Source: Candidatus Gastranaerophilales bacterium (GTDB lineage Bacteria > Cyanobacteriota > Vampirovibrionia > Gastranaerophilales > Gastranaerophilaceae). Taken from it: a DNA stretch of 33,370 bases. The stretch is taken from contig CALUUP010000016.1 of assembly GCA_944323985.1 (NCBI GenBank), positions 1 through 33,370 of the forward strand. The letters are read 5' to 3'. A program made the position numbers and the translations under genes. Shown here piece by piece: positions 24,138 through 30,854 of the stretch (its first letter is position 1; each line of letters opens with the position of its first letter). Below the pieces are notes generated by a model, which saw only the letters and a list, made by a program, of their open reading frames with translations, made no database searches and was not told where the DNA came from.

Positions 24138-25045
24138 TATTTTGAAACCTTTAACATTCTTTCAATGCAGTTTGCACTTGCTTGTCTTATTTTTTCGTCC
24201 AATACAATTTCTGTTGTTTCGTTGTCTAAAGCATTTAAAATTTCTTCCAAAGTTGTCAATTTCATGCTTTCACAGAGCAGGTTATCTTTTATAAGAATAA
24301 ATTCTTTATCAGGATAATCTCTTTTTAATCTGTCATAAACGCCTTTTTCTGTAACTATTATGAACTGATTATCAGAACTATTTTTGACATAATTAATAAT
24401 TCCACTTGTGCTTCCAACATAATCTCCGAGTTTGCTTACTTCCGGTTTACATTCCGGATGAATTAAAATTTTTGCGTTAGGATATCTATTTCTGATTTCT
24501 TCAATATCAGAAACTTTGATATTGTGATGAACCGGGCAATTACCTTCGTAGGTTATTACTTGCACATTTGAAAGCTGATTTTCAACCCATTTCCCTAAAT
24601 TCTGATCCGGTAGAAATAGTACTCTATCGGAATTTAAACTTTTTACTATTTGTAGAGCATTAGAACTTGTACAACAGATGTCGCATTCTGCTTTTACTTC
24701 TGCAGTAGAGTTTATATAGCAAACTATTGGAATGTTTGGATATTTTGATTTAAAATCACGCATTTGTTTGTAATTTATCATGTCTGCCATCAAACATCCT
24801 GCATTTATATTAGGTAATAAAACTTTTTTATTAGGAGATATTATTTTTGCAGTCTGAGCCATAAAGTATACTCCTGCAAATATTATTATGTCTGCATTGG
24901 TTTTTTTAGCCTGTTGGCTTAAATACAGTGAATCTCCTACAAAATCTGCGACTTCATCTATTTCTATGTTTTGGTAGCTATGAGCCAATACTATAGCATT
25001 TTTTTGATTTTTTAATTTTTTTATTTCTTCGATTATTTTTTTCAT
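24137..25045 (-). CDS. nadA: Quinolinate synthase
   Basis: Condenses iminoaspartate with dihydroxyacetone phosphate to quinolinate in NAD synthesis. 302 aa, the short cyanobacterial/Thermotoga-like length. Motifs: LAHSYQN, FVGDSLYLSQ, GVYFMAQTAKI, PNINAGCLMAD (first cluster Cys), CDICCTSSNA (second), LPDQNLGKW, HPECKPEV, VGSTSG and LLCESMKLTTLE (third Cys). Three widely spaced cysteines bind the 4Fe-4S cluster. ATG 25045 has an AGGAT site about seven bases upstream. It leads the nadA-rlmB-rpoD-TPR operon. nadB and nadC are not in the window. It is divergent from the PilM-N gene across 65 bp carrying paired TGTACA sites. Confidence 0.96.
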   Translation of the reverse strand: MKKIIEEIKKLKNQKNAIVLAHSYQNIEIDEVADFVGDSLYLSQQAKKTNADIIIFAGVYFMAQTAKIISPNKKVLLPNINAGCLMADMINYKQMRDFKSKYPNIPIVCYINSTAEVKAECDICCTSSNALQIVKSLNSDRVLFLPDQNLGKWVENQLSNVQVITYEGNCPVHHNIKVSDIEEIRNRYPNAKILIHPECKPEVSKLGDYVGSTSGIINYVKNSSDNQFIIVTEKGVYDRLKRDYPDKEFILIKDNLLCESMKLTTLEEILNALDNETTEIVLDEKIRQASANCIERMLKVSK

Positions 25046-25057
25046 CTATTTATCCTG

Positions 25058-25084
25058 TGTACAAATTTTGTATTTTATTGTACA
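25058..25084. promoter_or_regulatory. Paired TGTACA palindromes in the nadA/pilM divergent region
   Basis: TGTACA occurs at 25058-25063 and again at 25079-25084, 21 bp apart (two helical turns), within a 65-bp intergenic space. A TACAAT -10-like hexamer (25081-25086) with TGTACA as its -35 at 17 bp would drive the pilus gene. The regulator is unknown; the site is inferred from symmetry and position. Confidence 0.4.
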
Positions 25085-25110
25085 ATAAAAAAAAATAGGA
25101 AGAAAGAAGA

Positions 25111-26775
25111 ATGGAATTATTTAAGAAGAGTTCAATTATTGGTGTGGCAATAACTCCTGAAAAGGGTTTAGAGGTTGCAGAAATAAATTTTTTGAATAAA
25201 CAAGTTTTAAAGTATGGTGTTAAACCCTTGGATTTTGACATCCATCAGAGGCTTGTTGCTGATTTTGATATTTTTAAGGAAACTTTGCAAGAATTACTAT
25301 TGGAGTTGCAAATTCCTAAGGGTGCAAGTTTAGTTTTATGCACTCCTACTGTTGTTTTTAAAGTAAATGATTATCCGGCAGCATTGGATGATGCTCAGAT
25401 TACAAGTGCGATAGAGGAAGAACTTTCTGAAAATTCGTTTTTTGATAACGTTGAGCCTTGTATTAGTGCTGCTCTTGTGCCGAGTTCTTCTATGCAATTC
25501 AATAAAGTTGCTTACGTGGCCAGCCAAAAAACAGCCTTGATTGAAATTGCAATGATTATAAAGGATTTAGGTTATAAATTACATGCTATAGATACTTCTG
25601 TTAATTCGACATTAAATTCTTTGATGTATCGCGAACAAGTTAGTATTGTTGATGATACTACTTGGTTGTTTTTGATTGTTGAGAATTATTGTTGCAGATT
25701 AATATTGATGAATGGTAAAAATTATGTCGATGCTTTCGAAGAGAGAGTTATTGTTAGTGAAGTTTTAGGCGATGTCGAAAATTATTCTTCTATTGTTTCA
25801 GCAATTAATCCTTTGTTAAAGAATTTACCTTCTAAATATTTGTATGTGGTATCAAAAACTGATGCCATAAATGCTGAAGTTTTATCTGAAAAATTGAGTT
25901 ATTCTGCAAGAATTATTCATTTGAATGTTAATAAATATTTAGATGTAGATGACAGCTTTTCTTATGCGCCTACAGTAAATGAAGCAGCTGCTTCTTTAAT
26001 GAGCTTAGATGTTTTAGGGGCTGGCATTTATAGAGAATTTTTACCATATACTTCTGTTTCATTTAATCTATATAATAAATATTTAGGGGATGTTTATTTG
26101 TTAGAACAACCTCCTGAAATTAATATTAGTGGTAGAACCATAATTTTATCTAATGAAACTTTGATAAAAATCTTTATAGTAATTGCTTTGGTTGTCATTA
26201 TACCGACTCTTATTGCTTATTCTATTATGTCTAAATATCTTTCAGATTTAGAGACAAAGAGTCAAGAGTTGGATTCTAAAATATCTCAAATACAAGCATT
26301 TTTGAAAGAAAATGAGAATGTTTCATCTGATTTATTTGATGAAGGTGACGAAATAAAAGCCGGATTGGTTCATAATAAGAATATTTATTCTTATTATTCA
26401 ATTGTTGGTACTGAAATTCCGAAGAAATTGTGGTTAACAGCTTTGAAATTTGACGATAAAGTAACTATAGAAGGTCAAGCAGATAATTTGGAGAGTATTT
26501 ATTCCTTCTTTAGAAGTGTTAAAGATTATAGTCCTGATTCGAAAATAGAGTTACAAAGTTTGTCTTTGGCTTCAAATTCGTCTAAATCTCCAGTGAAAGA
26601 TGAAGATTTTGAGATTGATTCAGAAGTGGATTCTGTTTTAACTTCTATGAACGCTGATTTCTATGAATTTAGAATTTCTAATGCTCCAAAAGAAGATAAA
26701 AAAGCTGGTGATAAAGATAAAAAAGATAAAAGCGCTGTTGGTGATTTGCCAGATTTAGAGTCAATTAAAGAATAA
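25111..26775 (+). CDS. PilM-PilN fusion, type IV pilus inner-membrane platform
   Basis: 554 aa. Residues 1-330 look like PilM, the cytosolic actin-like ATP-binding partner: SSIIGVAITPEKGLEVAEIN at the start, TPTVVFKVNDYP, AIEEELSE and the ASQKTALIE region. A membrane helix at about 350-371 (IKIFIVIALVVIIPTLIAYS) is followed by a coiled coil and an EIPKKLWLTALKFDDKVTIE segment typical of PilN. PilM and PilN are normally separate genes; here they are one chain, as the PilN N-terminal motif that docks in PilM is no longer needed free. A Lys/Asp-rich tail ends the protein. The start follows GGAAGAAAGAAG. It precedes the PilO-like gene by 16 bp. Confidence 0.8.
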   Translation: MELFKKSSIIGVAITPEKGLEVAEINFLNKQVLKYGVKPLDFDIHQRLVADFDIFKETLQELLLELQIPKGASLVLCTPTVVFKVNDYPAALDDAQITSAIEEELSENSFFDNVEPCISAALVPSSSMQFNKVAYVASQKTALIEIAMIIKDLGYKLHAIDTSVNSTLNSLMYREQVSIVDDTTWLFLIVENYCCRLILMNGKNYVDAFEERVIVSEVLGDVENYSSIVSAINPLLKNLPSKYLYVVSKTDAINAEVLSEKLSYSARIIHLNVNKYLDVDDSFSYAPTVNEAAASLMSLDVLGAGIYREFLPYTSVSFNLYNKYLGDVYLLEQPPEINISGRTIILSNETLIKIFIVIALVVIIPTLIAYSIMSKYLSDLETKSQELDSKISQIQAFLKENENVSSDLFDEGDEIKAGLVHNKNIYSYYSIVGTEIPKKLWLTALKFDDKVTIEGQADNLESIYSFFRSVKDYSPDSKIELQSLSLASNSSKSPVKDEDFEIDSEVDSVLTSMNADFYEFRISNAPKEDKKAGDKDKKDKSAVGDLPDLESIKE

Positions 26776-26791
26776 TAAGAAGGATATATTA

Positions 26792-27436
26792 ATGGATAAA
26801 AGTAAGAGATATTATGGTGTTTTAGCTTTTGTTGGTGCGGTTGCTCTTTTAATTTTTTTAGTTTATTCACTACTATCGCCAGAGGTGATGAAAATAAAAT
26901 CTTTAGAAGGTCAGGTATCAAATAAAGAAGGGCAAGTATCTTCTTTAGAGTCAAAATTGACAATTGTTAAGCAGAAGATTAAGAGAATTAAAGATTCGAT
27001 TTTTACTTCTCAGAAAAAAATATATTCACCTATAGAATCTGATTTAGGAAATGAAACTTTATTTTTTACTCTTTATAATGACGTTATAGAAATGGTTCAT
27101 TCTAATTCTGTTAAGATAAAGAGCATAGATTATAAATATAATCCTGAAGGGGATCCTTTTGTAAGTTTTGGTAAAGGGATTTATTTTGTTTGTGATGTTA
27201 ATATGGAATTGATTTCTAATTATGTAAATTTAGGAAAATTAGTACAAGATATTTATCAGTATCCTTATTATATTAGAATTAACAGTTTAGAAGTTACTCC
27301 GTATGAAAAAGATAAGAAAATTTTGATTTCAAAGTTGAGTTTGCGTATGTATGCACATACAGAACCGGATGAAACTGTTGTGGATCAAGATAGTTTGGAT
27401 GTTAATAAGAAAACTAATTCAAAAAAATCTGAATAA
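26792..27436 (+). CDS. PilO-like type IV pilus alignment protein
   Basis: 214 aa with a short cytosolic start, one membrane helix at about 8-28 (VLAFVGAVALLIFLVYSLL), a coiled coil at 32-75 (SLEGQVSNKEGQVSSLESK) and a periplasmic ferredoxin-like fold (IKSIDYKYNPEGDP to ISKLSLRMYAHTE). This is the PilO arrangement, and PilO pairs with PilN in the periplasm to connect the platform to the secretin. Start ATG 26792 has a GAAGGA site eight to ten bases before it. No PilP or PilQ gene follows; tRNA-Gly lies 43 bp downstream. The pairing with PilM-N is the main support, because PilO sequences diverge rapidly. Confidence 0.75.
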   Translation: MDKSKRYYGVLAFVGAVALLIFLVYSLLSPEVMKIKSLEGQVSNKEGQVSSLESKLTIVKQKIKRIKDSIFTSQKKIYSPIESDLGNETLFFTLYNDVIEMVHSNSVKIKSIDYKYNPEGDPFVSFGKGIYFVCDVNMELISNYVNLGKLVQDIYQYPYYIRINSLEVTPYEKDKKILISKLSLRMYAHTEPDETVVDQDSLDVNKKTNSKKSE

Positions 27437-27479
27437 AGTACTTGAAATGTTTTTATGTTTGAGTTAAGATAACTCTTGT

Positions 27480-27555
27480 GCGGAAGTAGCTCAGTTGGTA
27501 GAGTATCTGCCTTCCAAGCAGACTGTCGCGAGTTCGAGTCTCGTCTTCCGCTCCA
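27480..27555 (+). tRNA. tRNA-Gly (anticodon UCC), with encoded CCA
   Basis: Full cloverleaf. Acceptor GCGGAAG (27480-27486) pairs with CTTCCGC (27545-27551). The D stem is GCTC/GAGT, and the anticodon stem is TCTGC/GCAGA with loop CTTCCAA and anticodon TCC at 27513-27515. The T stem is GCGAG/CTCGT with loop TTCGAGT. The discriminator is T27552 followed by CCA (27553-27555). It reads GGA (and by wobble other GGN) codons. A terminator follows at 27581. Confidence 0.95.
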
Positions 27556-27580
27556 TTTAAACACTAGAGAAATATAGATA

Positions 27581-27606
27581 GAATCCCTTTGGGGGTTCTT
27601 TTTTTT
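27581..27606 (+). terminator. Terminator of tRNA-Gly
   Basis: GAATCCC (27581-27587) pairs with GGGGTTC (27592-27598), with loop TTTG and an eight-T tract to 27606. It is repeated in copy 2 (27773-27798) and, with one G fewer, copy 3. Confidence 0.85.
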
Positions 27607-27687
27607 ATATTAATTTTAAAAGCGGAAGACTCGACTACGTCTCGTTCCTCCATCTGCTTAAACAAAATTTGTTAATTAGATGAAATA

Positions 27688-27720
27688 GTCACGAAAAACG
27701 TGACATTTAGTCACGTTTTT
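27688..27720 (+). other. Two mutually exclusive hairpins inside the repeat unit
   Basis: GTCACG (27688-27693) can pair with CGTGAC (27699-27704). That same CGTGAC can instead pair with GTCACG (27710-27715). The second form extends to an 11-bp stem AAAAACGTGAC/GTCACGTTTTT and has a T-tract, so it looks like a terminator with an anti-terminator alternative. The pattern repeats at 27880-27912. No gene follows to be controlled by it, so attenuation is speculation. Confidence 0.6.
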
Positions 27721-27742
27721 CTGTTCGCAGACGGAGTCCTTG

Positions 27743-27934
27743 CTCCATTTAAACACTAGAGAAATATAGATAGAATCCCTTTGGGGGTTCTTTTTTTTAT
27801 ATTAATTTTAAAAGCGGAAGACTCGACTACGTCTCGTTCCTCCATCTGCTTAAACAAAATTTGTTAATTAGATGAAATAGTCACGAAAAACGTGACATTT
27901 AGTCACGTTTTTCTGTTCGCAGACGGAGTCCTTG
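27743..27934 (+). repeat. 192-bp tandem repeat, copy 2 (identical to copy 1)
   Basis: By eye every base matches copy 1, including its terminator (27773-27798) and the GTCACG hairpins (27880-27912). Complete identity in non-coding DNA means recent duplication, active conversion or an assembly artefact. Confidence 0.9.
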
Positions 27935-28010
27935 CTCCATTTAAACACTAGAGAAATATAGATAGAATCCCTTTGGGGTTCTTTTTTTTAGTTTTATTTT
28001 AAGATGTAGA
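27935..28010 (+). repeat. 192-bp repeat, partial and decayed copy 3
   Basis: Matches the first 55 bases of the unit, including the hairpin, but the G-run is four rather than five. It then diverges: TTTTAAGATGTAGAAGATGTC still resembles the unit's TTTTAAAAGCGGAAGACTCGAC. The hairpin and GTCACG part is absent. Confidence 0.75.
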
Positions 28011-28025
28011 AGATGTCCCTCCCCC

Positions 28026-28057
28026 AAAAAAAAGTTTGCCAATGAGTTATGGCAAAC
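28026..28057 (-). terminator. Terminator of the AAA+ operon
   Basis: On the minus strand GTTTGCCA (28057-28050) pairs with TGGCAAAC (28041-28034), with an 8-nt loop, and eight Ts follow (28033-28026). It is about 190 bases past the stop of the minus-strand AAA+ gene. Confidence 0.85.
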
Positions 28058-28246
28058 ATTAAATAAACACGAGGATATTAAGAGAGAGAGTATAAAAAGA
28101 AACTTGTGAGGTAAATGCACATTCTTATTTGAATTACATTTACAATTAAATTTTATTTTTTATTTCAATCATTTAATTATCCCTTACATTTAGATAAAGT
28201 ATTTTTATTTTGGAAAATTGCTTTTTTGTTAACAAAATGTAAACTT
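28058..28246 (-). other. Long untranslated tail of the AAA+ operon
   Basis: No convincing gene on either strand. Together with the repeats this makes 27556-28246 gene-free. The only ordered element is the 14-bp perfect palindrome TTTTGTTAACAAAA at 28224-28237, about 10 bases past the stop. If transcription ends at 28026, this is a 190-nt 3' untranslated region that could hold an RNA. Confidence 0.5.
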
Positions 28247-29527
28247 TTATTTTTTAAAACGATTAAAGAATTGTGCTATTTTTTCTCTAATAGATAATCC
28301 TGTTGTTACATTTTCATCATTGCTATTACCTTTTACTCCTTTGCCCCAATTGTTTGATTCAGCATGTTTTTTTACAGCTTCTTTTAGGTCTTTTATAGTA
28401 ATAGGAGAACCTTCTTTTCTTGTACCTGATTCAGAAATTACTCGAGCATGTTCAAAGATGTATTGTAAATCTCTAAAAGATGCATGGTTTGATTTTTTAG
28501 CAATATCTCTACAAATACTATCTAATTTTGAATTGTTAATGTCGGTCAATTCTTTATCCACAACGTCTTGAGGTAAACTCTTATAATGAGCAACTACAGC
28601 ATTTTTTAACTGGTCTTTAGACGGTAGTGGTATAAATACTTTTTGAGGGAATCTGTTTAATATAGCTTCATCTAGAACTTTATTTAATGCCGCATCTTTT
28701 TCAGCTTTGTTAGTAGCTGCAATTACTTGAATATTATCACAAGCAGTCAGTTTTGTTAATGTAGTTTTGAAAGCGTTTTGGAATTTTTCACCCATTTTTT
28801 TGTTATTACCGTCTTCTTTTCTGGCAATAGAGTCAAATTCATCCATAAATACGATATATTTCTTTTTAGGATTTGCTTTTGCTTGTTCTACCATTTGTTC
28901 TACAAATCCCATAATATTATTTTCTGTTTCACCGACGTATTTGTCTGTTAGTTTTAAAACATTCATTTCATATAACTCAGAACCTGGAAATTTTTCTTGC
29001 ATGTATTTTGTAAGAGCATATACATAAGCATTTTTACCGCCGCCAGGTTCGCCATATAGCATAATTCCAGAGCCTCCGTTTGAACCTTTTTTCTTTAAAG
29101 CTTCTGCTCTTTCAATTCTTGTTTTCATATCTTCTACTACTTTTTTCATTTCAGGTCCTAGAGTCAGTTCTTCGAAAGTTTTTTCTTTGCTTACATCTAC
29201 TGGTTTTAATGTATCAATTAATTTTTTGCTTTCTTCTTTTACACCAGTTAAAGCTTTTTTAGTCATTTTTGCTGAAAAAATTGTAGCAATAGCAGAACCA
29301 ATTATTCCAACTGCGATTGCTGCTTGAGCAATTACACCGGCTTTGTTCCATTTTTCTTTAGCATTTTCTTTTTTTAGAGCTTTTTTATTAGCCATTTCTT
29401 GCATTAAAAATACATCTTCAATGTTATTATCAACTATCGCTGGATTATATTGATTGTTGTAATCAATAGTTGGATAAGTTATTGTATCTGCTTTAAATCT
29501 AATTGGTGTATTAATAGATTGGACCAT
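28247..29527 (-). CDS. Membrane-anchored AAA+ ATPase (paralogue 1)
   Basis: 426 aa. The N-terminal TPIRFKAD carries the FK motif (about residues 8-15). One membrane segment lies near 66-86 (GVIAQAAIAVGIIGSAIATIF) and the AAA domain runs from about 120 to 330: Walker A GEPGGGKNA (about 160), Walker B YIVFMDEFDS (about 225), sensor 1 VIAATNK and LNRFPQKVF with the arginine finger. The C-terminal helical lid ends in a basic tail. The residue after the Walker A Lys is Asn, where Thr or Ser normally contacts Mg2+. No protease domain is present, so it is FtsH-like only in topology. A GGAG site precedes ATG 29527. It is 12 bp downstream of its paralogue. Function is unknown; membrane protein remodelling is a plausible guess. 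Confidence 0.85.
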   Translation of the reverse strand: MVQSINTPIRFKADTITYPTIDYNNQYNPAIVDNNIEDVFLMQEMANKKALKKENAKEKWNKAGVIAQAAIAVGIIGSAIATIFSAKMTKKALTGVKEESKKLIDTLKPVDVSKEKTFEELTLGPEMKKVVEDMKTRIERAEALKKKGSNGGSGIMLYGEPGGGKNAYVYALTKYMQEKFPGSELYEMNVLKLTDKYVGETENNIMGFVEQMVEQAKANPKKKYIVFMDEFDSIARKEDGNNKKMGEKFQNAFKTTLTKLTACDNIQVIAATNKAEKDAALNKVLDEAILNRFPQKVFIPLPSKDQLKNAVVAHYKSLPQDVVDKELTDINNSKLDSICRDIAKKSNHASFRDLQYIFEHARVISESGTRKEGSPITIKDLKEAVKKHAESNNWGKGVKGNSNDENVTTGLSIREKIAQFFNRFKK

Positions 29528-29539
29528 TTTTATCTCCTA

Positions 29540-30697
29540 CTATTTTAATGAGTCTAAGAATTTTTGTAATTCACTATCAGTTATATTTAAGTTATTTTTA
29601 TTGTTTACTATGGATTTAATAAGATCATCAATTGTCATGATTGCATCTGTTGAATATTCTTTATTAGATGCAGCTGGCCTTAAGATACCATTAATAAGTT
29701 TTCTAAATGATGTTTCATGTTTTCTTTCAGCCAAAAATTCTGCAATTTTATCTAATTTTTCATTATTAATATCTTTTAAAGCATTTTCTACATCTGTACG
29801 TTTTGGAGATTTATAATAATTTGTTATTGCAAGTTTTATTTGATCTTTTGTTGGTAAATCAACTAAGACTTTTTCGGCAAATCTATCAAGCATTGCGCTA
29901 TCAAGAACTTTTCCTTCTAACCTTGCGAGTTCAGGGTCTATTTTTAAGTTTGTTGCACCCATTACAATAATATTTTCTTTATTTGTTAGATCATTAAAAC
30001 CTTTTTTGAAGGCGTTTAAAATGTCTTGAGAAAGTTTTGCATTGCTTCCGTTATCTTGCATCATTACAGAATCTATTTCGTCAATAAATACAAAATATTT
30101 TTTATCAGGATGTTTATTTGCTTCTTTAATAACGGCTTCCATTGTTCCTAATACGTTTTGTTCGGATTCTCCGTGCCATTTAGAGTTCATTTTAGAAATA
30201 TCCATTTCTACAAATTTTGCATTTGGGAATTTTTTTGTTATTGCATAAGCAAAAGTATTTTTACCTGTGCCAGGAGGACCATAAAATAAAATTGAAGAAC
30301 CTTCTGGACCACCCATTTTTACAATTTTGTCGTGATGTTCTACAAAGTTTGTTATACGTTTTGCGGCTTCTTGTTGACTTTTAGGCATTGCCATCTCATC
30401 CAGGCTTAATTCTTTGGCTAAATCTTTAAATTCAAGTTTAAATCTTTTAAACATGCCCATTTGTTTTGCCATAAAACCAACAGAAAGTAATAATGCTCCT
30501 AGTACTCCTAATTGAATACCTGTATTCAAGCGTTGTTGATTTCTAGCTTTTTTTCTGGCTTGTTCTTGTTGTTTTATAAAGCTATCTACCTCATTTTCCG
30601 GTTGATTTGTTTTTGTTGCCTTGAATGAAGTTGTATTTTTTATCGGTGTATATACCGGTATTTGTGGGGTATTAGTAATACTATTAGTTTGAGTCAT
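29540..30697 (-). CDS. Membrane-anchored AAA+ ATPase (paralogue 2)
   Basis: 385 aa. NTTSFKATKT (about residues 20-29) bears the FK motif, and a membrane segment at about 60-80 (IQLGVLGALLLSVGFMAKQM) precedes the AAA domain. Walker A is GPPGTGKNT (about 137-145), Walker B is FVFIDEIDS (about 204), sensor 1 is VMGATNL and the arginine finger is in LDRFAEKV. As in its neighbour, Asn replaces the Thr/Ser after the Walker A Lys. The two proteins align along the full AAA core and arose by duplication, perhaps forming a hetero-hexamer. ATG 30697 has an AGGTG site. It is the first gene of the two-gene operon, divergent from the MGLACSQ gene over 157 bp. Confidence 0.85.
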   Translation of the reverse strand: MTQTNSITNTPQIPVYTPIKNTTSFKATKTNQPENEVDSFIKQQEQARKKARNQQRLNTGIQLGVLGALLLSVGFMAKQMGMFKRFKLEFKDLAKELSLDEMAMPKSQQEAAKRITNFVEHHDKIVKMGGPEGSSILFYGPPGTGKNTFAYAITKKFPNAKFVEMDISKMNSKWHGESEQNVLGTMEAVIKEANKHPDKKYFVFIDEIDSVMMQDNGSNAKLSQDILNAFKKGFNDLTNKENIIVMGATNLKIDPELARLEGKVLDSAMLDRFAEKVLVDLPTKDQIKLAITNYYKSPKRTDVENALKDINNEKLDKIAEFLAERKHETSFRKLINGILRPAASNKEYSTDAIMTIDDLIKSIVNNKNNLNITDSELQKFLDSLK

Positions 30698-30854
30698 AAT
30701 TCACCTACAATAAGCCTTCTAATATGAATAAAACAAAAAAAGTTTTGCAATTGCTATTTTGTAAAGTTTTGTAAAAATTTTTAAGGAAAATTTAAAGTTT
30801 TTAGAAAAATTGTCGATAACAATAATATAAAAGGGACAATAAAGGAAAGAAAAA

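Larger units (their letters stand above)
27551..27742 (+). repeat. 192-bp tandem repeat, copy 1 (begins in the tRNA-Gly 3' end)
   Basis: The unit starts with CTCCATTTAAACACTAG, whose CTCCA is the tRNA 3' end, and includes the tRNA terminator. Next is AGCGGAAGACTCGACTACG (from 27621), which resembles the reverse complement of the tRNA 3' half. Two competing GTCACG hairpins follow. The unit ends in GTTCGCAGACGGAGTCCTTG, resembling the tRNA T-arm and acceptor in sense. It is not coding. Arms at 27621-27642 and 27727-27744 are imperfectly complementary (AGC-AAG-ACTC-CGTCT). Confidence 0.9.

Noticed and set aside
27551-28010. CRISPR array
   Set aside because: The repeats are 192 bp and contiguous, with no short repeats separated by unique spacers, and no cas gene is near.
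27437-28246. Prophage or integrated island at tRNA-Gly
   Set aside because: No integrase or phage gene is present; the next genes are lineage-type AAA+ ATPases. The repeats alone do not show an integrated island.
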